DNA of 64,000 nucleotides from NCBI GenBank assembly GCA_050696075.1, contig JBOGUF010000115.1, positions 12,402-76,401 on the forward strand, given 5' to 3'. The position numbers and the translations under genes were made by a program. This DNA comes from JBOGUF01 sp050696075. GTDB lineage: Bacteria; Chloroflexota; Chloroflexia; Thermomicrobiales; UBA6265. Positions 8,517-17,228 of this stretch are shown here, piece after piece. The notes under the pieces are model-generated. The model was given only the letters and a program-made list of their open reading frames with translations. It ran no database searches and was not told where the DNA came from. Position 1 is the stretch's first letter. The number at the start of each line of letters is the position of its first letter.

Positions 8517-9341
8517 TTATGCGGCCGGCGTGGCTGCCGCCACGGGCACCGGCGTGGCCGCGCCACCGCCCAAGGGATAGACCGTCACGACGACGTCGAG
8601 TGAACCATCGGCGACCAGGCCGACCACGAACACGCTAACGACCGCGTTGCCGTCGAGTTGGACGGCGGGCGCCGACAGCGCGACGTCAGTCGTGCCGGTC
8701 GGGCGCACCTCCAGATCTACGGAGCCGGCCGGGACCTCGACGTAGGCGGCAGCCCTCGGGAACGAGAGGTTCTCGGCCAGCACGTCGCCCCCGGCGACCG
8801 CCACGTCGACGGACGGGGCGTCGGCCGAGGCGTGGACGGCGCGGGCCCGGGCCGTATCGTCCGGCAACTGGCTCAGGTCGGCGAGGTAGACCTCCCCGAA
8901 GAGGGGTGGTGCGGCGCCGACGACGGCGACTTCGAAGAGGTCGCCAGCCGAGAACAGGAAGTTGTAGCCGAAGCGGAGTGCCGCGTCCGCGACGTCGCCA
9001 CCGCTGGCGACGACGGCGAACTGGTGGAAGTCGGCGGTCACGGCGACGACGCCGCTGCTTTGCTTGTACTCCAGTCCGCTGAGGACGAGCGCGTCGTCCA
9101 CGTAGACGTCGACTGCCGCCGCCGCGGGCGAGGCGTGGATGACGTTGACGCAGGCATCACCCGGATTGCCGATCCCGAGGACCGCCGTGCAATCGGCCAT
9201 CGCCGCGGGCGATGCCTCTGGGGATGCCTCCTGCGCGGTCGTTATCGGGACACCGAGGAGGGTCGTGAGCATCAGCACGCCGGCGAGTATTACCGGTTGA
9301 AACCACCGGCCATCGACCGGCGCCGAGTATCGTCCGACCAT
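8517..9341 (-). CDS. Secreted DUF4397-domain protein
   Basis: A 274-residue exported protein. A signal peptide (WFQPVILAGVLMLTTLLGVPITTAQE) ends in the -AQEASPEASPA linker common to exported proteins of this lineage. The mature part starts with a Cys-containing segment (DCTAVLGIGNPGDAC) and has two DUF4397 repeats, marked by VNVIHASPAAAAVDVYVDD and ARAVHASADAPSVDVAV, each a beta-sandwich of about 110 residues. The function of DUF4397 is unknown; such proteins are cell-surface or secreted. The protein ends in a Pro/Ala/Thr-rich tail. The gene is monocistronic by position. Confidence 0.85.
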   Translation of the reverse strand: MVGRYSAPVDGRWFQPVILAGVLMLTTLLGVPITTAQEASPEASPAAMADCTAVLGIGNPGDACVNVIHASPAAAAVDVYVDDALVLSGLEYKQSSGVVAVTADFHQFAVVASGGDVADAALRFGYNFLFSAGDLFEVAVVGAAPPLFGEVYLADLSQLPDDTARARAVHASADAPSVDVAVAGGDVLAENLSFPRAAAYVEVPAGSVDLEVRPTGTTDVALSAPAVQLDGNAVVSVFVVGLVADGSLDVVVTVYPLGGGAATPVPVAAATPAA

Positions 9342-9467
9342 GGACGCCCCTTCCTTTCACTGATGCGGCGGGAGCAATGAAACGCGCTCCCCGAGCAACT
9401 ACTATATCCGGCCACCGCGCCGCACGCGAGAGCGGCCCGCGCTGCCATTGCCGCCGCGCGTGTCTGC

Positions 9468-10235
9468 CTACAACACCCCGAAAACCTGGTAGACCTCGTC
9501 GATCGGCATGCCGGCAGCGATCATCTCGCGCTCCTCGTTCTCCCTGGCGAAGGTCTCCTCGACCCGAAGCAGAACCTCATCAACCAGATCGTTCGGGATG
9601 AGTTGGACGCCGTCGTTGTCCCCGAAGATGAAGTCGCCGGGCATCACTTTCACGTAGTGGGTAATGTGCCCCGGTAAGTAGACCGGCTGGTTGACCTCGG
9701 TGATGATCCAACCGCCGAAGGCGTTCGGCCGGGTGCCGAAGCTGAAGATCGGGAAGTCGGACATCTTCAGCACGTATTGGGTGTCGCGGCAGTTGCCGGC
9801 CAGCAGCATCCCCCGGCAGCCGTGGGCATAGGCGAGTTGGCAGCTCATCTCCCCGAAGTGAGCCGGCTGCATGTCGCCGCCGCAGTCGAAGCAGAGGATC
9901 GAGCCGTCGTTCACCTCGTCGATGGTCCGCATCATCCGCTTCTGCGGGTGGCCGCCCTCGGCCTCCCACTTCGCCTCCATCTCTTGCCGTTCCTCGTCAG
10001 AAAGCGGCCGCTCGACCACCGAGTGGAGCTTGATTGGCAGCGCCCGCCCGACGAGCTGCATTCCCTGCCGCAACGGCTTGAACTGGCTGGAGAAGACGGT
10101 ATTCGTCACCCCCAGGTGCCAGAGCGAGTCCGAGACGCTCCCGCCATACCCCGCTCGCCGGAACCGCTCGATCCGTTCGAGGTCGGTAATGTCGAGCGTA
10201 CGGATGTCGGCGATGTTGGTTGTGTCGGTGGCCAT
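9468..10235 (-). CDS. RraA/HMG-aldolase-family protein
   Basis: A 255-residue member of the RraA-like fold. The core motif CRGMLLAGNCRDTQYVL corresponds to the G-x-x-RD substrate/metal site, and PGDFIFGDNDGVQLIP is the family signature loop. The family includes 4-hydroxy-4-methyl-2-oxoglutarate/4-carboxy-4-hydroxy-2-oxoadipate aldolases, oxaloacetate decarboxylases and RNase E regulators. The gene lies 31 bases after uxuA on the same strand, so a role in 2-oxo acid breakdown downstream of sugar-acid dehydration is likely. The N-terminal 90 residues are longer than in minimal RraA. Confidence 0.8.
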   Translation of the reverse strand: MATDTTNIADIRTLDITDLERIERFRRAGYGGSVSDSLWHLGVTNTVFSSQFKPLRQGMQLVGRALPIKLHSVVERPLSDEERQEMEAKWEAEGGHPQKRMMRTIDEVNDGSILCFDCGGDMQPAHFGEMSCQLAYAHGCRGMLLAGNCRDTQYVLKMSDFPIFSFGTRPNAFGGWIITEVNQPVYLPGHITHYVKVMPGDFIFGDNDGVQLIPNDLVDEVLLRVEETFARENEEREMIAAGMPIDEVYQVFGVL

Positions 10236-10266
10236 GCCGTTTTGCCTCCCCTATCGAATACGAGCA

Positions 10267-11250
10267 TCAATTGCACTTGTTGGCCGCTTCCATCAACCCC
10301 TTCGTGTAGCCGATGGCGTAGAGGCGGCCCATCACCTCGTAGCCGGGGTTGAGGTTCTGCTCGCCTTCCATGGTCGGGACGTGGTCGACGCGGACCGGGC
10401 CGGTGAAGCCGACCTCCTTGTAAGCGCGGATCGCCTCGAACATGTCGGTGCGTCCTTCTTCGTGGAAGGTCTCCTCGAAGCAGCCGGGCGTCCCCTGAAT
10501 GTCGCGGAAGTGGATGAAGTGGAACGCCTTCTGCCGGCCAAATCGCCGGATCTCCGTCGGCACGTCCGCGCCCATGGTCGAGATGGTGCCCTGGCAGAAA
10601 GTGATGCCATTGTGCGGGCTCGGCACGAGGTCGATCACCCGTTGCAGCGCGTCAGGGCTGGTCAGGATGCGCGCCACGCCGCGGATCGGCGAGATGGGCG
10701 GATCATCTGGGTGGACCGCCAGCTTCACCCCGGCCTTCTCCGCCACCGGCAAGACCCGCTTGAGGAAGATTTCCATGTTCTCCCACAGTGCTTCCTCAGT
10801 GACGGTTCCGTGTCCGGTGGGCGGTCCCTGTTCCATCAGCTTGTGGTCGTAGCTCATCACGAGCGCCCCGCCCCGGCCGGGCGTGGTGAAGGAGGTGCGC
10901 AGCGGCCCTTGCACCGCCATGAAGTTGTGGCACATGACCGAGATACCGACGCGCCCCATGTTGTCGATCAGCTCGCAGAAGCGCGCGATCTTCTCGTCCC
11001 GGTCGGGGGCGCCGACCTTGATCGACTCGATCAGGCTGAAGGGCGCCGACTCGACGACCTGCAAATCGAGCCCGTGGTCCTTGAAGCGCTGCTTGAGCAT
11101 CACCAATTGCATGAAGTCCCAGGGCGGTGGGTCGTTCGGGGTGTCCGGGATGGTCACGACCGCGGCCGTCACCCCGGCCTGCCGCACCAGCGACCACAAC
11201 GGGTCCGGGCGAGCGGGCAAGGCGTCGGCCAGGGTCAACTGCCAGGTCAT
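10267..11250 (-). CDS. uxuA: Mannonate dehydratase-like protein (UxuA family)
   Basis: A 327-residue TIM-barrel protein. HPDDPP, FCQGT, HFRDIQGT and VRVDHVP are the metal/substrate motifs of UxuA, which dehydrates D-mannonate to 2-keto-3-deoxygluconate in hexuronate catabolism. It is slightly shorter than the E. coli enzyme. It is co-oriented with the RraA-family gene and probably co-transcribed with it. A run of six AGCCGT(T/C) heptamers precedes the start on the upstream side. Close relatives may act on other sugar acids. Confidence 0.85.
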   Translation of the reverse strand: MTWQLTLADALPARPDPLWSLVRQAGVTAAVVTIPDTPNDPPPWDFMQLVMLKQRFKDHGLDLQVVESAPFSLIESIKVGAPDRDEKIARFCELIDNMGRVGISVMCHNFMAVQGPLRTSFTTPGRGGALVMSYDHKLMEQGPPTGHGTVTEEALWENMEIFLKRVLPVAEKAGVKLAVHPDDPPISPIRGVARILTSPDALQRVIDLVPSPHNGITFCQGTISTMGADVPTEIRRFGRQKAFHFIHFRDIQGTPGCFEETFHEEGRTDMFEAIRAYKEVGFTGPVRVDHVPTMEGEQNLNPGYEVMGRLYAIGYTKGLMEAANKCN

Positions 11251-11269
11251 GGAAGTGAACTCCTTCTTG

Positions 11270-11311
11270 AGCCGTTAGCCGTTAGCCGTTAGCCGTCAGC
11301 CGTCAGCCGTT
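11270..11311. repeat. Heptamer tandem array, unit AGCCGTT/C, six copies
   Basis: Six head-to-tail 7-bp units: three AGCCGTT, two AGCCGTC and one AGCCGTT. The array sits directly upstream of uxuA. The unit length equals that of the arrays at 19180, 24573, 32493, 48027, 50941 and 51392. Confidence 0.85.
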
Positions 11312-11326
11312 AGGCCGTGTTTGCAC

Positions 11327-11455
11327 CCCGTCATGCTGAGGCATCGAAGCATCCCCGCGCGAAGCGCAGCGGCGACTGACGACGGATCGGCTTCGCCGAG
11401 AGATGCCCTGCGGTTCCTCAGGACATGCTCCGCCCGCCGGCTCAGCATGACGGGG
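11327..11455. repeat. Intergenic inverted repeat, family A
   Basis: CCCCGTCATGCTGAG (11327-11341) is mirrored by CTCAGCATGACGGGG near 11441-11455, giving a perfect 15-bp outer stem around a GC-rich core. It fills the gap between uxuA and the downstream propeller-protein gene together with the heptamer array, leaving little room for an ordinary promoter. Confidence 0.75.
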
Positions 11456-11470
11456 CTTGGAAAACGGGCC

Positions 11471-12481
11471 CTAACGCCTAAAGCCTGGAACGCGGACAAA
11501 GCGGGCGCGGTAGATGTCGGCGTCCTCGTAGAGGGCGTCGAAACGCGCGGTGTTGACGTTGTAGGTGATGAGTAGCTCCCCCTCCTTACTCAGCGCCGGG
11601 TGCGCCTGGGCGTTGTAGACGAAGAGGTTCTCCCGATCTGGCTCCGGTGTCGTGTAGAGCACGGTTCGTCCAGACCAGGGACCGGCAGGGGTCTCCGCGT
11701 AATACGCGACGATCTCGCGCCACTCGGTCAGTTCCCCGGCGGTGTCTATCGTGACCAGCATGTAGCCGCGGTCAACTTTCAGGACGCTGAACTCGTTGCC
11801 GATGCTGGCGTCGAGCATGCGCGCGGAGCCCTCCGGCAACGACGTCCAGCGCCGGCCGGCGAAGAACTCCCACGGTCCGGTCAACGCGCCGCGTCGTGCC
11901 CTGGCGACATGCCCATACTTGACGGCGTGCAAATCCTCGACGCCATAGACGTAGGTGTAGTCGCCGTCTTCGAGGATCGCGGCGCCGTACTGGACCCCGG
12001 AGCGGTAGGGTAACGCCGCGATCGACTCAATCGCGAGATCAGGCAGGCGCAGCGAGGCCAGGTCGGTGCCCACCCAACGCCAATCGAACATCTCTGGACC
12101 GTAACGCACGAACTTGAGCAGGAAGACGCGCAGGCGGTCCCCTTCGATCACGCCAGCGTAGGCCCAGTACCAGGCCCCGCCGTTGGCCGGGGTGAAAAGT
12201 GAGCGCGGGGCGCCGCGTGTCCCGCCGTGCAGCGTGGTGAGCTGGTCGCCTTCCTGAACCACGATCGAGTTGTGGATCAGCGGGGCCGATCGTGGCCGGG
12301 TCCGATCTGGATTGACCGGTCCCAAGAAGGTGTCGGAGAAGATCCAGGCGACGCGCCCGTCCGGCAACAGCACCGAGTAGGTGCTGTCGCCACCCGTCCA
12401 CCCCTCGCCAGAGCGGGTGAAGAGCGCCCAGAGGTCGTGGTCTATGCGTGCCTGTACCTTTGGACGTACACCTACTGCCAC
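11471..12481 (-). CDS. DUF5005/DUF4185-type five-bladed propeller protein
   Basis: A 336-residue protein without a signal peptide. WTGGDSTYSVLLPDGRVAWIFSDT and repeated blade patterns (VGTDL, GVEDL, YYAETPAGPWSG) fit the DUF5005/DUF4185 group, which shares the five-bladed propeller fold of glycoside hydrolases such as GH43. Many such proteins are predicted sugar-acting enzymes. It lies upstream of uxuA/RraA on the same strand but is separated by about 220 bases of repeats. The substrate and even enzymatic activity are unproved. Confidence 0.65.
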   Translation of the reverse strand: MAVGVRPKVQARIDHDLWALFTRSGEGWTGGDSTYSVLLPDGRVAWIFSDTFLGPVNPDRTRPRSAPLIHNSIVVQEGDQLTTLHGGTRGAPRSLFTPANGGAWYWAYAGVIEGDRLRVFLLKFVRYGPEMFDWRWVGTDLASLRLPDLAIESIAALPYRSGVQYGAAILEDGDYTYVYGVEDLHAVKYGHVARARRGALTGPWEFFAGRRWTSLPEGSARMLDASIGNEFSVLKVDRGYMLVTIDTAGELTEWREIVAYYAETPAGPWSGRTVLYTTPEPDRENLFVYNAQAHPALSKEGELLITYNVNTARFDALYEDADIYRARFVRVPGFRR

Positions 12482-12523
12482 GACATGCCCCCACCTGCAC
12501 GCAACGATTGCGCGGTATCCGTT

Positions 12524-12615
12524 GGGGCGGACCGATGTGTGCCCGCCTCCAATACCGACGCGTCGCGGTTGGAACCAGGGCGGACATCGCCCAGAATGGG
12601 CACCCGGTCCGCCCC
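12524..12615. repeat. Intergenic inverted repeat, family B (GGGGCGGACC)
   Basis: GGGGCGGACC 12524-12533 is mirrored by GGTCCGCCCC 12606-12615 around a GC-rich core. The same ends recur at 28398-28498, and the related GTAGGGGC/GCCCCTAC ends at 17108-17198. The remaining part of the 12482-12749 gap holds the regulator's promoter. Confidence 0.65.
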
Positions 12616-12661
12616 TACGAAAACCTCTGGCGGCAATATCATTCCACGTTCCCCGCGGGTG

Positions 12662-12691
12662 TTGACGCTTCGCTTGTTCCCGTACTATAGT
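12662..12691 (+). promoter_or_regulatory. Promoter of the FadR-type regulator, with possible operator
   Basis: TTGACG (12662-12667), 18 bases, TATAGT (12686-12691). AT-rich ATTGGTCAAT follows at about 12711-12720, near the transcript start; it contains a TGGT/CAAT near-palindrome of the kind FadR-type regulators bind. Autoregulation is therefore plausible but unproved. Confidence 0.5.
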
Positions 12692-12749
12692 CTGTGCAAG
12701 TCATCTAATCAATTGGTCAATAGGCACATCCGGCATCGGGAGCCCGCCA

Positions 12750-13508
12750 ATGTCCTGGCCCACCGTCTCGCCGCCCGCCCGCAACCGTTTAGTCGAGTCG
12801 CTGGCGGAACAGATTGCCGACCTGATCTGGCGGCAGCAGATGCGGCCAGGCGACCGTTTGCCCAGCGTGCGGGCGCTGGCGACGCAACTCCAGGTCGCCG
12901 TGCCCACCCTACGCGAGGCGATCCGCCGCATGGAAGCCTTCGGCATGGTCGAGATCCGGCATGGCGCCGGCATCTTCGTGCGCTCCCCGCAACCGCGGGT
13001 GATGGTGGCCAAACCTGGACCCGGCGCGATCGACAGCCAGGTCGTGCTCGACCTGCTCGACACCCGTCTTCTCTTCGAGCCCTACTGTGCCGAGCAGGCC
13101 GCCCAATATCCAGCGCACGAGGAAGTGGCGCAACTGACCGCCCTCCTCGAGCGGGCCGAGCAGCATCTCGGCGGCAACGACCGGATGCTGCAAGAGACGA
13201 ACATGGCGTTTCACGCCGGCATTGCTCGCTGCTCCGGCAACGTCGTGCTGGTGCAGGTGATGGAGTCGCTGGCCGATCTCTATGCGTCCGAGCAAGCGGC
13301 GATGCTCACGATCGCCAACGCCCGTGTCCGCGACCATCGAGAACATCTGGCCATCCTGGTCGCGATCCAGGACGGCGACCCGAGGCGGGCACGGTCGTTG
13401 ATGCGACGACACTTGCTCAGCGTGAAGACACAGATGGCCGCGCGTCTGGCGGCAGACGCCCACGCGCGCAAAGTCGAATGGCTCAGCGCTGCCGCCGGCC
13501 GCGCCTGA
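12750..13508 (+). CDS. GntR/FadR-family transcription regulator
   Basis: A 252-residue regulator. The N-terminal winged helix-turn-helix spans about 13-80 (PGDRLPSVRALATQLQVAVPTLREAIRRMEAFGMVEIRHGAGIFV is the GntR signature, cut here only for description). The C-terminal FCD domain has the metal/ligand residues in TNMAFHAGI and the later DHREHLAILVAI. FCD ligands are usually sugar acids or carboxylates. The gene is immediately upstream of the LplABC-type importer and the rhamnose genes, which it most likely controls. Confidence 0.9.
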   Translation: MSWPTVSPPARNRLVESLAEQIADLIWRQQMRPGDRLPSVRALATQLQVAVPTLREAIRRMEAFGMVEIRHGAGIFVRSPQPRVMVAKPGPGAIDSQVVLDLLDTRLLFEPYCAEQAAQYPAHEEVAQLTALLERAEQHLGGNDRMLQETNMAFHAGIARCSGNVVLVQVMESLADLYASEQAAMLTIANARVRDHREHLAILVAIQDGDPRRARSLMRRHLLSVKTQMAARLAADAHARKVEWLSAAAGRA

Positions 13509-13655
13509 GATTGCCGGCGGGCGAGCACGAGCGCGGACGGAAGGAGGTTCGCAACGGGTTTCGGGTCACCCTTGCCACGGCGCCACGGCGCAAGACGTCG
13601 CATTGCCGCGCCGGAGTCGGCCGGTACCAGCGCGATCGCCGGAAGGAGTTCTCCG

Positions 13656-15287
13656 ATGGTGCACGAGTCTCAATCGTCTCCCCGCATCTCGCGCCGCGAT
13701 GCCCTCAAAGTGACAGGCGGTGTCGCCTTGGGGAGTCTTATCCCATCTCAGGTCGCCGCCCAGGACGCCTCGCCGGTCGCCGACGAGGGCTTCTTCCCCT
13801 CGCCGATCGAGGGCGTGCCGAACGCCTACTATCGCTACCCGGACCCCTTCACCACCGTGACCGAGACGCCGGGGCGGGGCGGGACCGTCCGACTCACCCA
13901 CATCTCCGACAAGCGGATCAACGACCGCGGCGACAACCAGTACTGGCAAGGCTTGGAGGAACGGCTCGGGGTCGAGCTCGATGTCACCCTCATCCCTGGC
14001 GCCGCCTACGCCGAGCGCATGTCGACGATAATTGCCGGTGGCGACTTCCCCGATCTGCTCTTCGTCTTAGGGCTGCTCTATCCCCAAGCCTCCGAGTTCA
14101 AGGTCCAGGGCGCGTTTACCGACCTCACCCCCTACCTCGACGGCGATGCCCGCCAGGCCTATTCCAATCTGGCTGGTTTCCCTTCGTACAGCATCGAGAA
14201 CGCCAAGCTCAACGGCGTGCTCTACGGCGTGCCGAGCCCGACCTCGCTCCAACCAAACGCGATGTGGTACCGGGGCGACTGGCTCGAAACCGTGGGCTTG
14301 GCGCCGCCGACCAATGCCGCCGAGTTCCTCGAGATGGCGCGGCTCTTCACCGAGAACGACCCCGACGGCAACGGCTCGAACGACACCTACGGCACGTCGT
14401 TCGAACGCCTCGACGCCGTCTCGCAGCGGTTCGTCCACAGCATGTTCCGGGTCAAGGCCGAGGGGAACGGCTGGATTGTCAACGCCGACGGCACCTTCAC
14501 CCACGCCATCGAAACCGAGGAGTTCCGGATGGCGCTGGAATATGCCCGCGAACTCTGGGGAGCCGGTGTCTGCCACCCCGACTCGTTGACCCAAACCAGC
14601 AACGAGATCCGGGAGCAGCTCATCGCCGGCGCCACCGGTTCCGGCCCGAACGCCTTTATTCTGCTCAACTTGATCCGGACCGAGGCGGCTAGGATCAACC
14701 CCAACGCCCAGATCATGGGGTTGGCGCCACCGGGCCACGACGGCGGCGAGGGGGTGGCTTACAACATCGGCGGCTGGTTCGGCGAGTGGTCGATCCCGAC
14801 CACGGCCGGCCAGGACGAGAACCGGGTCGAGGAGCTGATCCGGATCACCAATTACTTCGGCGCGCCCTTCGGCAGCGAGGAGTACACCTACCTCACCTAT
14901 GGCATCGAGGGGGTACACCATACGCTCAACGACGACGGTTCGCGCACTCTGACGCCGGATGGCGACCGCGACATCTTCAACCCCTCGCTGGGCGGCCTCA
15001 ACGTCCTCTACAGCCCGAACCAGGAGGAGATCAAGTACATCCAGGACTTGATGGCCGCGCAGACGCGGGTCGGCCTCTTCTCGCCGACCGTCAATCTCTA
15101 CGCGCCGACCGCCTCCGCCAAGGCCGGCGAGCTGGGGCAGCTCTACACCGACAACAAGATCGCCATCGGCACCGGCCGCGAAGAGATGAGCGCGCTCGAG
15201 GACTGGGTCGCCGACTGGAAGAGCCGCGGCGGCGACGAGATCCGCGCCGAGCTAGAAGAAGCCTACGCGCGGGCGCAACAGGCGTAA
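13656..15287 (+). CDS. LplA-type oligosaccharide-binding protein, first copy
   Basis: A 543-residue extracellular solute-binding protein of the large (LplA/YtcQ-like) class used with LplB/LplC permeases. The Tat-type signal (RISRRDALKVTGG at about 9-21) ends at AAQDASPVA. ATG 13656 follows GGAAGGAG at 13641-13648. The adjacent gene at 15458 encodes a close homologue that keeps FFPSP, GVPNAYY, FTTVTETPG and DNQYWQ in the same order. This copy is separated from the second by an inverted repeat. YtcQ/LplA relatives commonly bind pectin-derived (rhamnogalacturonan) oligosaccharides. Confidence 0.9.
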   Translation: MVHESQSSPRISRRDALKVTGGVALGSLIPSQVAAQDASPVADEGFFPSPIEGVPNAYYRYPDPFTTVTETPGRGGTVRLTHISDKRINDRGDNQYWQGLEERLGVELDVTLIPGAAYAERMSTIIAGGDFPDLLFVLGLLYPQASEFKVQGAFTDLTPYLDGDARQAYSNLAGFPSYSIENAKLNGVLYGVPSPTSLQPNAMWYRGDWLETVGLAPPTNAAEFLEMARLFTENDPDGNGSNDTYGTSFERLDAVSQRFVHSMFRVKAEGNGWIVNADGTFTHAIETEEFRMALEYARELWGAGVCHPDSLTQTSNEIREQLIAGATGSGPNAFILLNLIRTEAARINPNAQIMGLAPPGHDGGEGVAYNIGGWFGEWSIPTTAGQDENRVEELIRITNYFGAPFGSEEYTYLTYGIEGVHHTLNDDGSRTLTPDGDRDIFNPSLGGLNVLYSPNQEEIKYIQDLMAAQTRVGLFSPTVNLYAPTASAKAGELGQLYTDNKIAIGTGREEMSALEDWVADWKSRGGDEIRAELEEAYARAQQA

Positions 15288-15310
15288 TAACGCCTTGTCC
15301 GTCGCGGCTC

Positions 15311-15430
15311 TGCCCGGGGATGAATCCGCGGGCTCAACCTACGAAACCCCTCCGGGGTTGAACACGGGGACGATTTTCACAGTCCCGGCGGGACTTCGTG
15401 GGTTGAGCGCGGGGTTTCAACCCGGCGTCG
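15311..15430. repeat. Intergenic inverted repeat, family C
   Basis: GGGCTCAACCTACGAA near 15330 is mirrored, with one mismatch, by TTCGTGGGTTGAGC near 15388-15401, inside a larger GC-rich fold whose ends read CCGGGGATGAATCC and GGGGTTTCAACCCGG. It lies between the two tandem binding-protein genes. Confidence 0.55.
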
Positions 15431-15457
15431 GTACACGTACCACCAAGGAGATTCGCC

Positions 15458-17086
15458 ATGCCCGATCACCTACCTCGACTGACTCGCCGCGACACGCTAC
15501 GACTGACTGGCGCGGCGGCGCTGGGAAGCCTTCTGCCGGCAGGTGTAGCGACCGCGCAGGATGCCTCGCCGGTCGCGGCCGAAGGGTTCTTCCCCTCGCC
15601 GATGTCCGGCGTGCCGAACGCCTACTACCAGTACCCGGCGCCGTTCACGACCGTCACCGAAACGCCGGGGAAGGGCGGCTCGGTTTCGATGCTCTTCCTC
15701 TCCGATCTGCGGATCAAGCCGCGGGACGACAACCAGTACTGGCAGGAGCTGGAACGGCGTCTCGGCGTCACCTTCGACGTCACCTTTATCCCCGGCGCCG
15801 CTTATGCCGAACGGATGGCGACCGTCTTCGCCGGCGGTGACTTCCCCGATCTGATGCACGTCTTCACGCTGCTGTATCCGCAGGTCTCGGAGTTCATGGT
15901 CCAGGGCGCGTTCACCGACGTCACGTCCTACCTGGACGGCGAGAGCCGGGCGGCCTTCCCGAACCTAGCCACCTTCCCTGACTATGCCTTCGAGAATTCC
16001 AAGCTCAATGGCGTGCTCTACGGTGTGCCGAGCCCGACCTCGCTCCAGCCGAACGGTCTCTGGTATCGCGCCGACTGGCTGGAGGCGCTGGGTCAGGCGC
16101 CACCGGCGAACGCGGCCGAGTTTTTGCAGATGATCGACGGGATGGCCCACAACGATCCCGACGGCAACGGCCAACCCGACACCTACGGCAACTCCTCCGA
16201 TACGGTCAACCCATTCGAAACCCGGTTCGTGCACGCCATGTTCCGCGTCCCGGCCGAAGGGGACGGCTTCGGCTTCACGCTCAACCCTGACGACACCTTC
16301 ACCAACGAGATCGAGACGCCCGAGTTCCGCGCCGCCCTCGAGTACATGCGCGAGATGTGGGCGTCGGGCGCGATGCACCCCGACTCACTGACCCACACCA
16401 GCACCGACATCCGCGAGCAGTTCATGGGTGGCCAGGTGGGGTCGATCAGCAACGCCTACATCCTGCTCAACTTCATACGGACCGAGCTGGCCAAGATCGT
16501 GCCGACCGGCGAAGCGATGGGACTCGTTCCGCCCGGACACGACAGCGGCGACCCGGTCACTTACAACATCGCCGGCTACTTCGGTCAGATCTGCGTCCCG
16601 ACCGCAATGGGCCAAGACGAGGCGCGGGTCGAGGAGTTGCTCGCGATCAGCAACTACTTCGCCGCCCCGTTCGGCAGCGAGGAGTTCATCTTCCTCAACT
16701 ACGGCATCGAGGGCGTCCACCACACCCTCGCCGACGACGGCTCACGACCACTGACGCCGCGGGGCGAAGAGGAGGTCTTCAACCCCTCGCTGGGCGGTCT
16801 CAACGTCCTCTACAGCCCGAACCGCGACGAGATCAAGTACATTCAGGACTTGATGGCCGCGCAGACCACCTTCGGCGTCACCGATCCGACATTCAATCTC
16901 TACTCGCCCACCGCCGCCGCAATGAAGGGTGAGTTCCAGCAGATGTACTTCGACACCAAGATCGCCATCGGCGCCGGTCGCGAGGAGATGAGCGCCCTCG
17001 ACGACTGGATCGCCGAGTGGCGCAGCCGAGGCGGCGACCAGATCAAGCAGGAGTTCGCCGAGGCGTACGAGCAGGCGCAGTCCTGA
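15458..17086 (+). CDS. LplA-type oligosaccharide-binding protein, second copy
   Basis: A 542-residue tandem paralogue of the preceding gene, with the same layout: Tat-type signal (LTRRDTLRLTGAAALGS), ATAQDASPVA cleavage region, then colinear homology to the end, including GLNVLYSPN and YIQDLMAAQT. CAAGGAG lies a few bases before ATG 15458. The two copies share one LplB/LplC permease pair, so the duplication probably broadens or shifts the range of oligosaccharides accepted. It could also simply raise the dosage. Confidence 0.9.
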   Translation: MPDHLPRLTRRDTLRLTGAAALGSLLPAGVATAQDASPVAAEGFFPSPMSGVPNAYYQYPAPFTTVTETPGKGGSVSMLFLSDLRIKPRDDNQYWQELERRLGVTFDVTFIPGAAYAERMATVFAGGDFPDLMHVFTLLYPQVSEFMVQGAFTDVTSYLDGESRAAFPNLATFPDYAFENSKLNGVLYGVPSPTSLQPNGLWYRADWLEALGQAPPANAAEFLQMIDGMAHNDPDGNGQPDTYGNSSDTVNPFETRFVHAMFRVPAEGDGFGFTLNPDDTFTNEIETPEFRAALEYMREMWASGAMHPDSLTHTSTDIREQFMGGQVGSISNAYILLNFIRTELAKIVPTGEAMGLVPPGHDSGDPVTYNIAGYFGQICVPTAMGQDEARVEELLAISNYFAAPFGSEEFIFLNYGIEGVHHTLADDGSRPLTPRGEEEVFNPSLGGLNVLYSPNRDEIKYIQDLMAAQTTFGVTDPTFNLYSPTAAAMKGEFQQMYFDTKIAIGAGREEMSALDDWIAEWRSRGGDQIKQEFAEAYEQAQS

Positions 17087-17107
17087 TGAATCTAGCGTCA
17101 ACCGTCG

Positions 17108-17198
17108 GTAGGGGCACGGCGGGCCGTGCTTAGCGGCCGAACGGCCGATTGCGGTTGGGCGCTCATCGCGCACCGGGCACGGCCCGCCGTGCCCCTAC
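17108..17198. repeat. Intergenic inverted repeat, family B, perfect 22-bp arms
   Basis: The 22-base arm at 17108-17129 (GTAGGGGCACGGCGGGCCGT plus GC) is a perfect inverse of 17177-17198. The 47-base loop carries its own CGGCCG/CGGCCG hairpin. The element lies between the second binding protein and the first permease. It should form a very stable RNA fold after the binding-protein mRNA. Confidence 0.85.
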
Positions 17199-17228
17199 AA
17201 TTATCGCGACTCCAGTTGGGGTTCTCTC

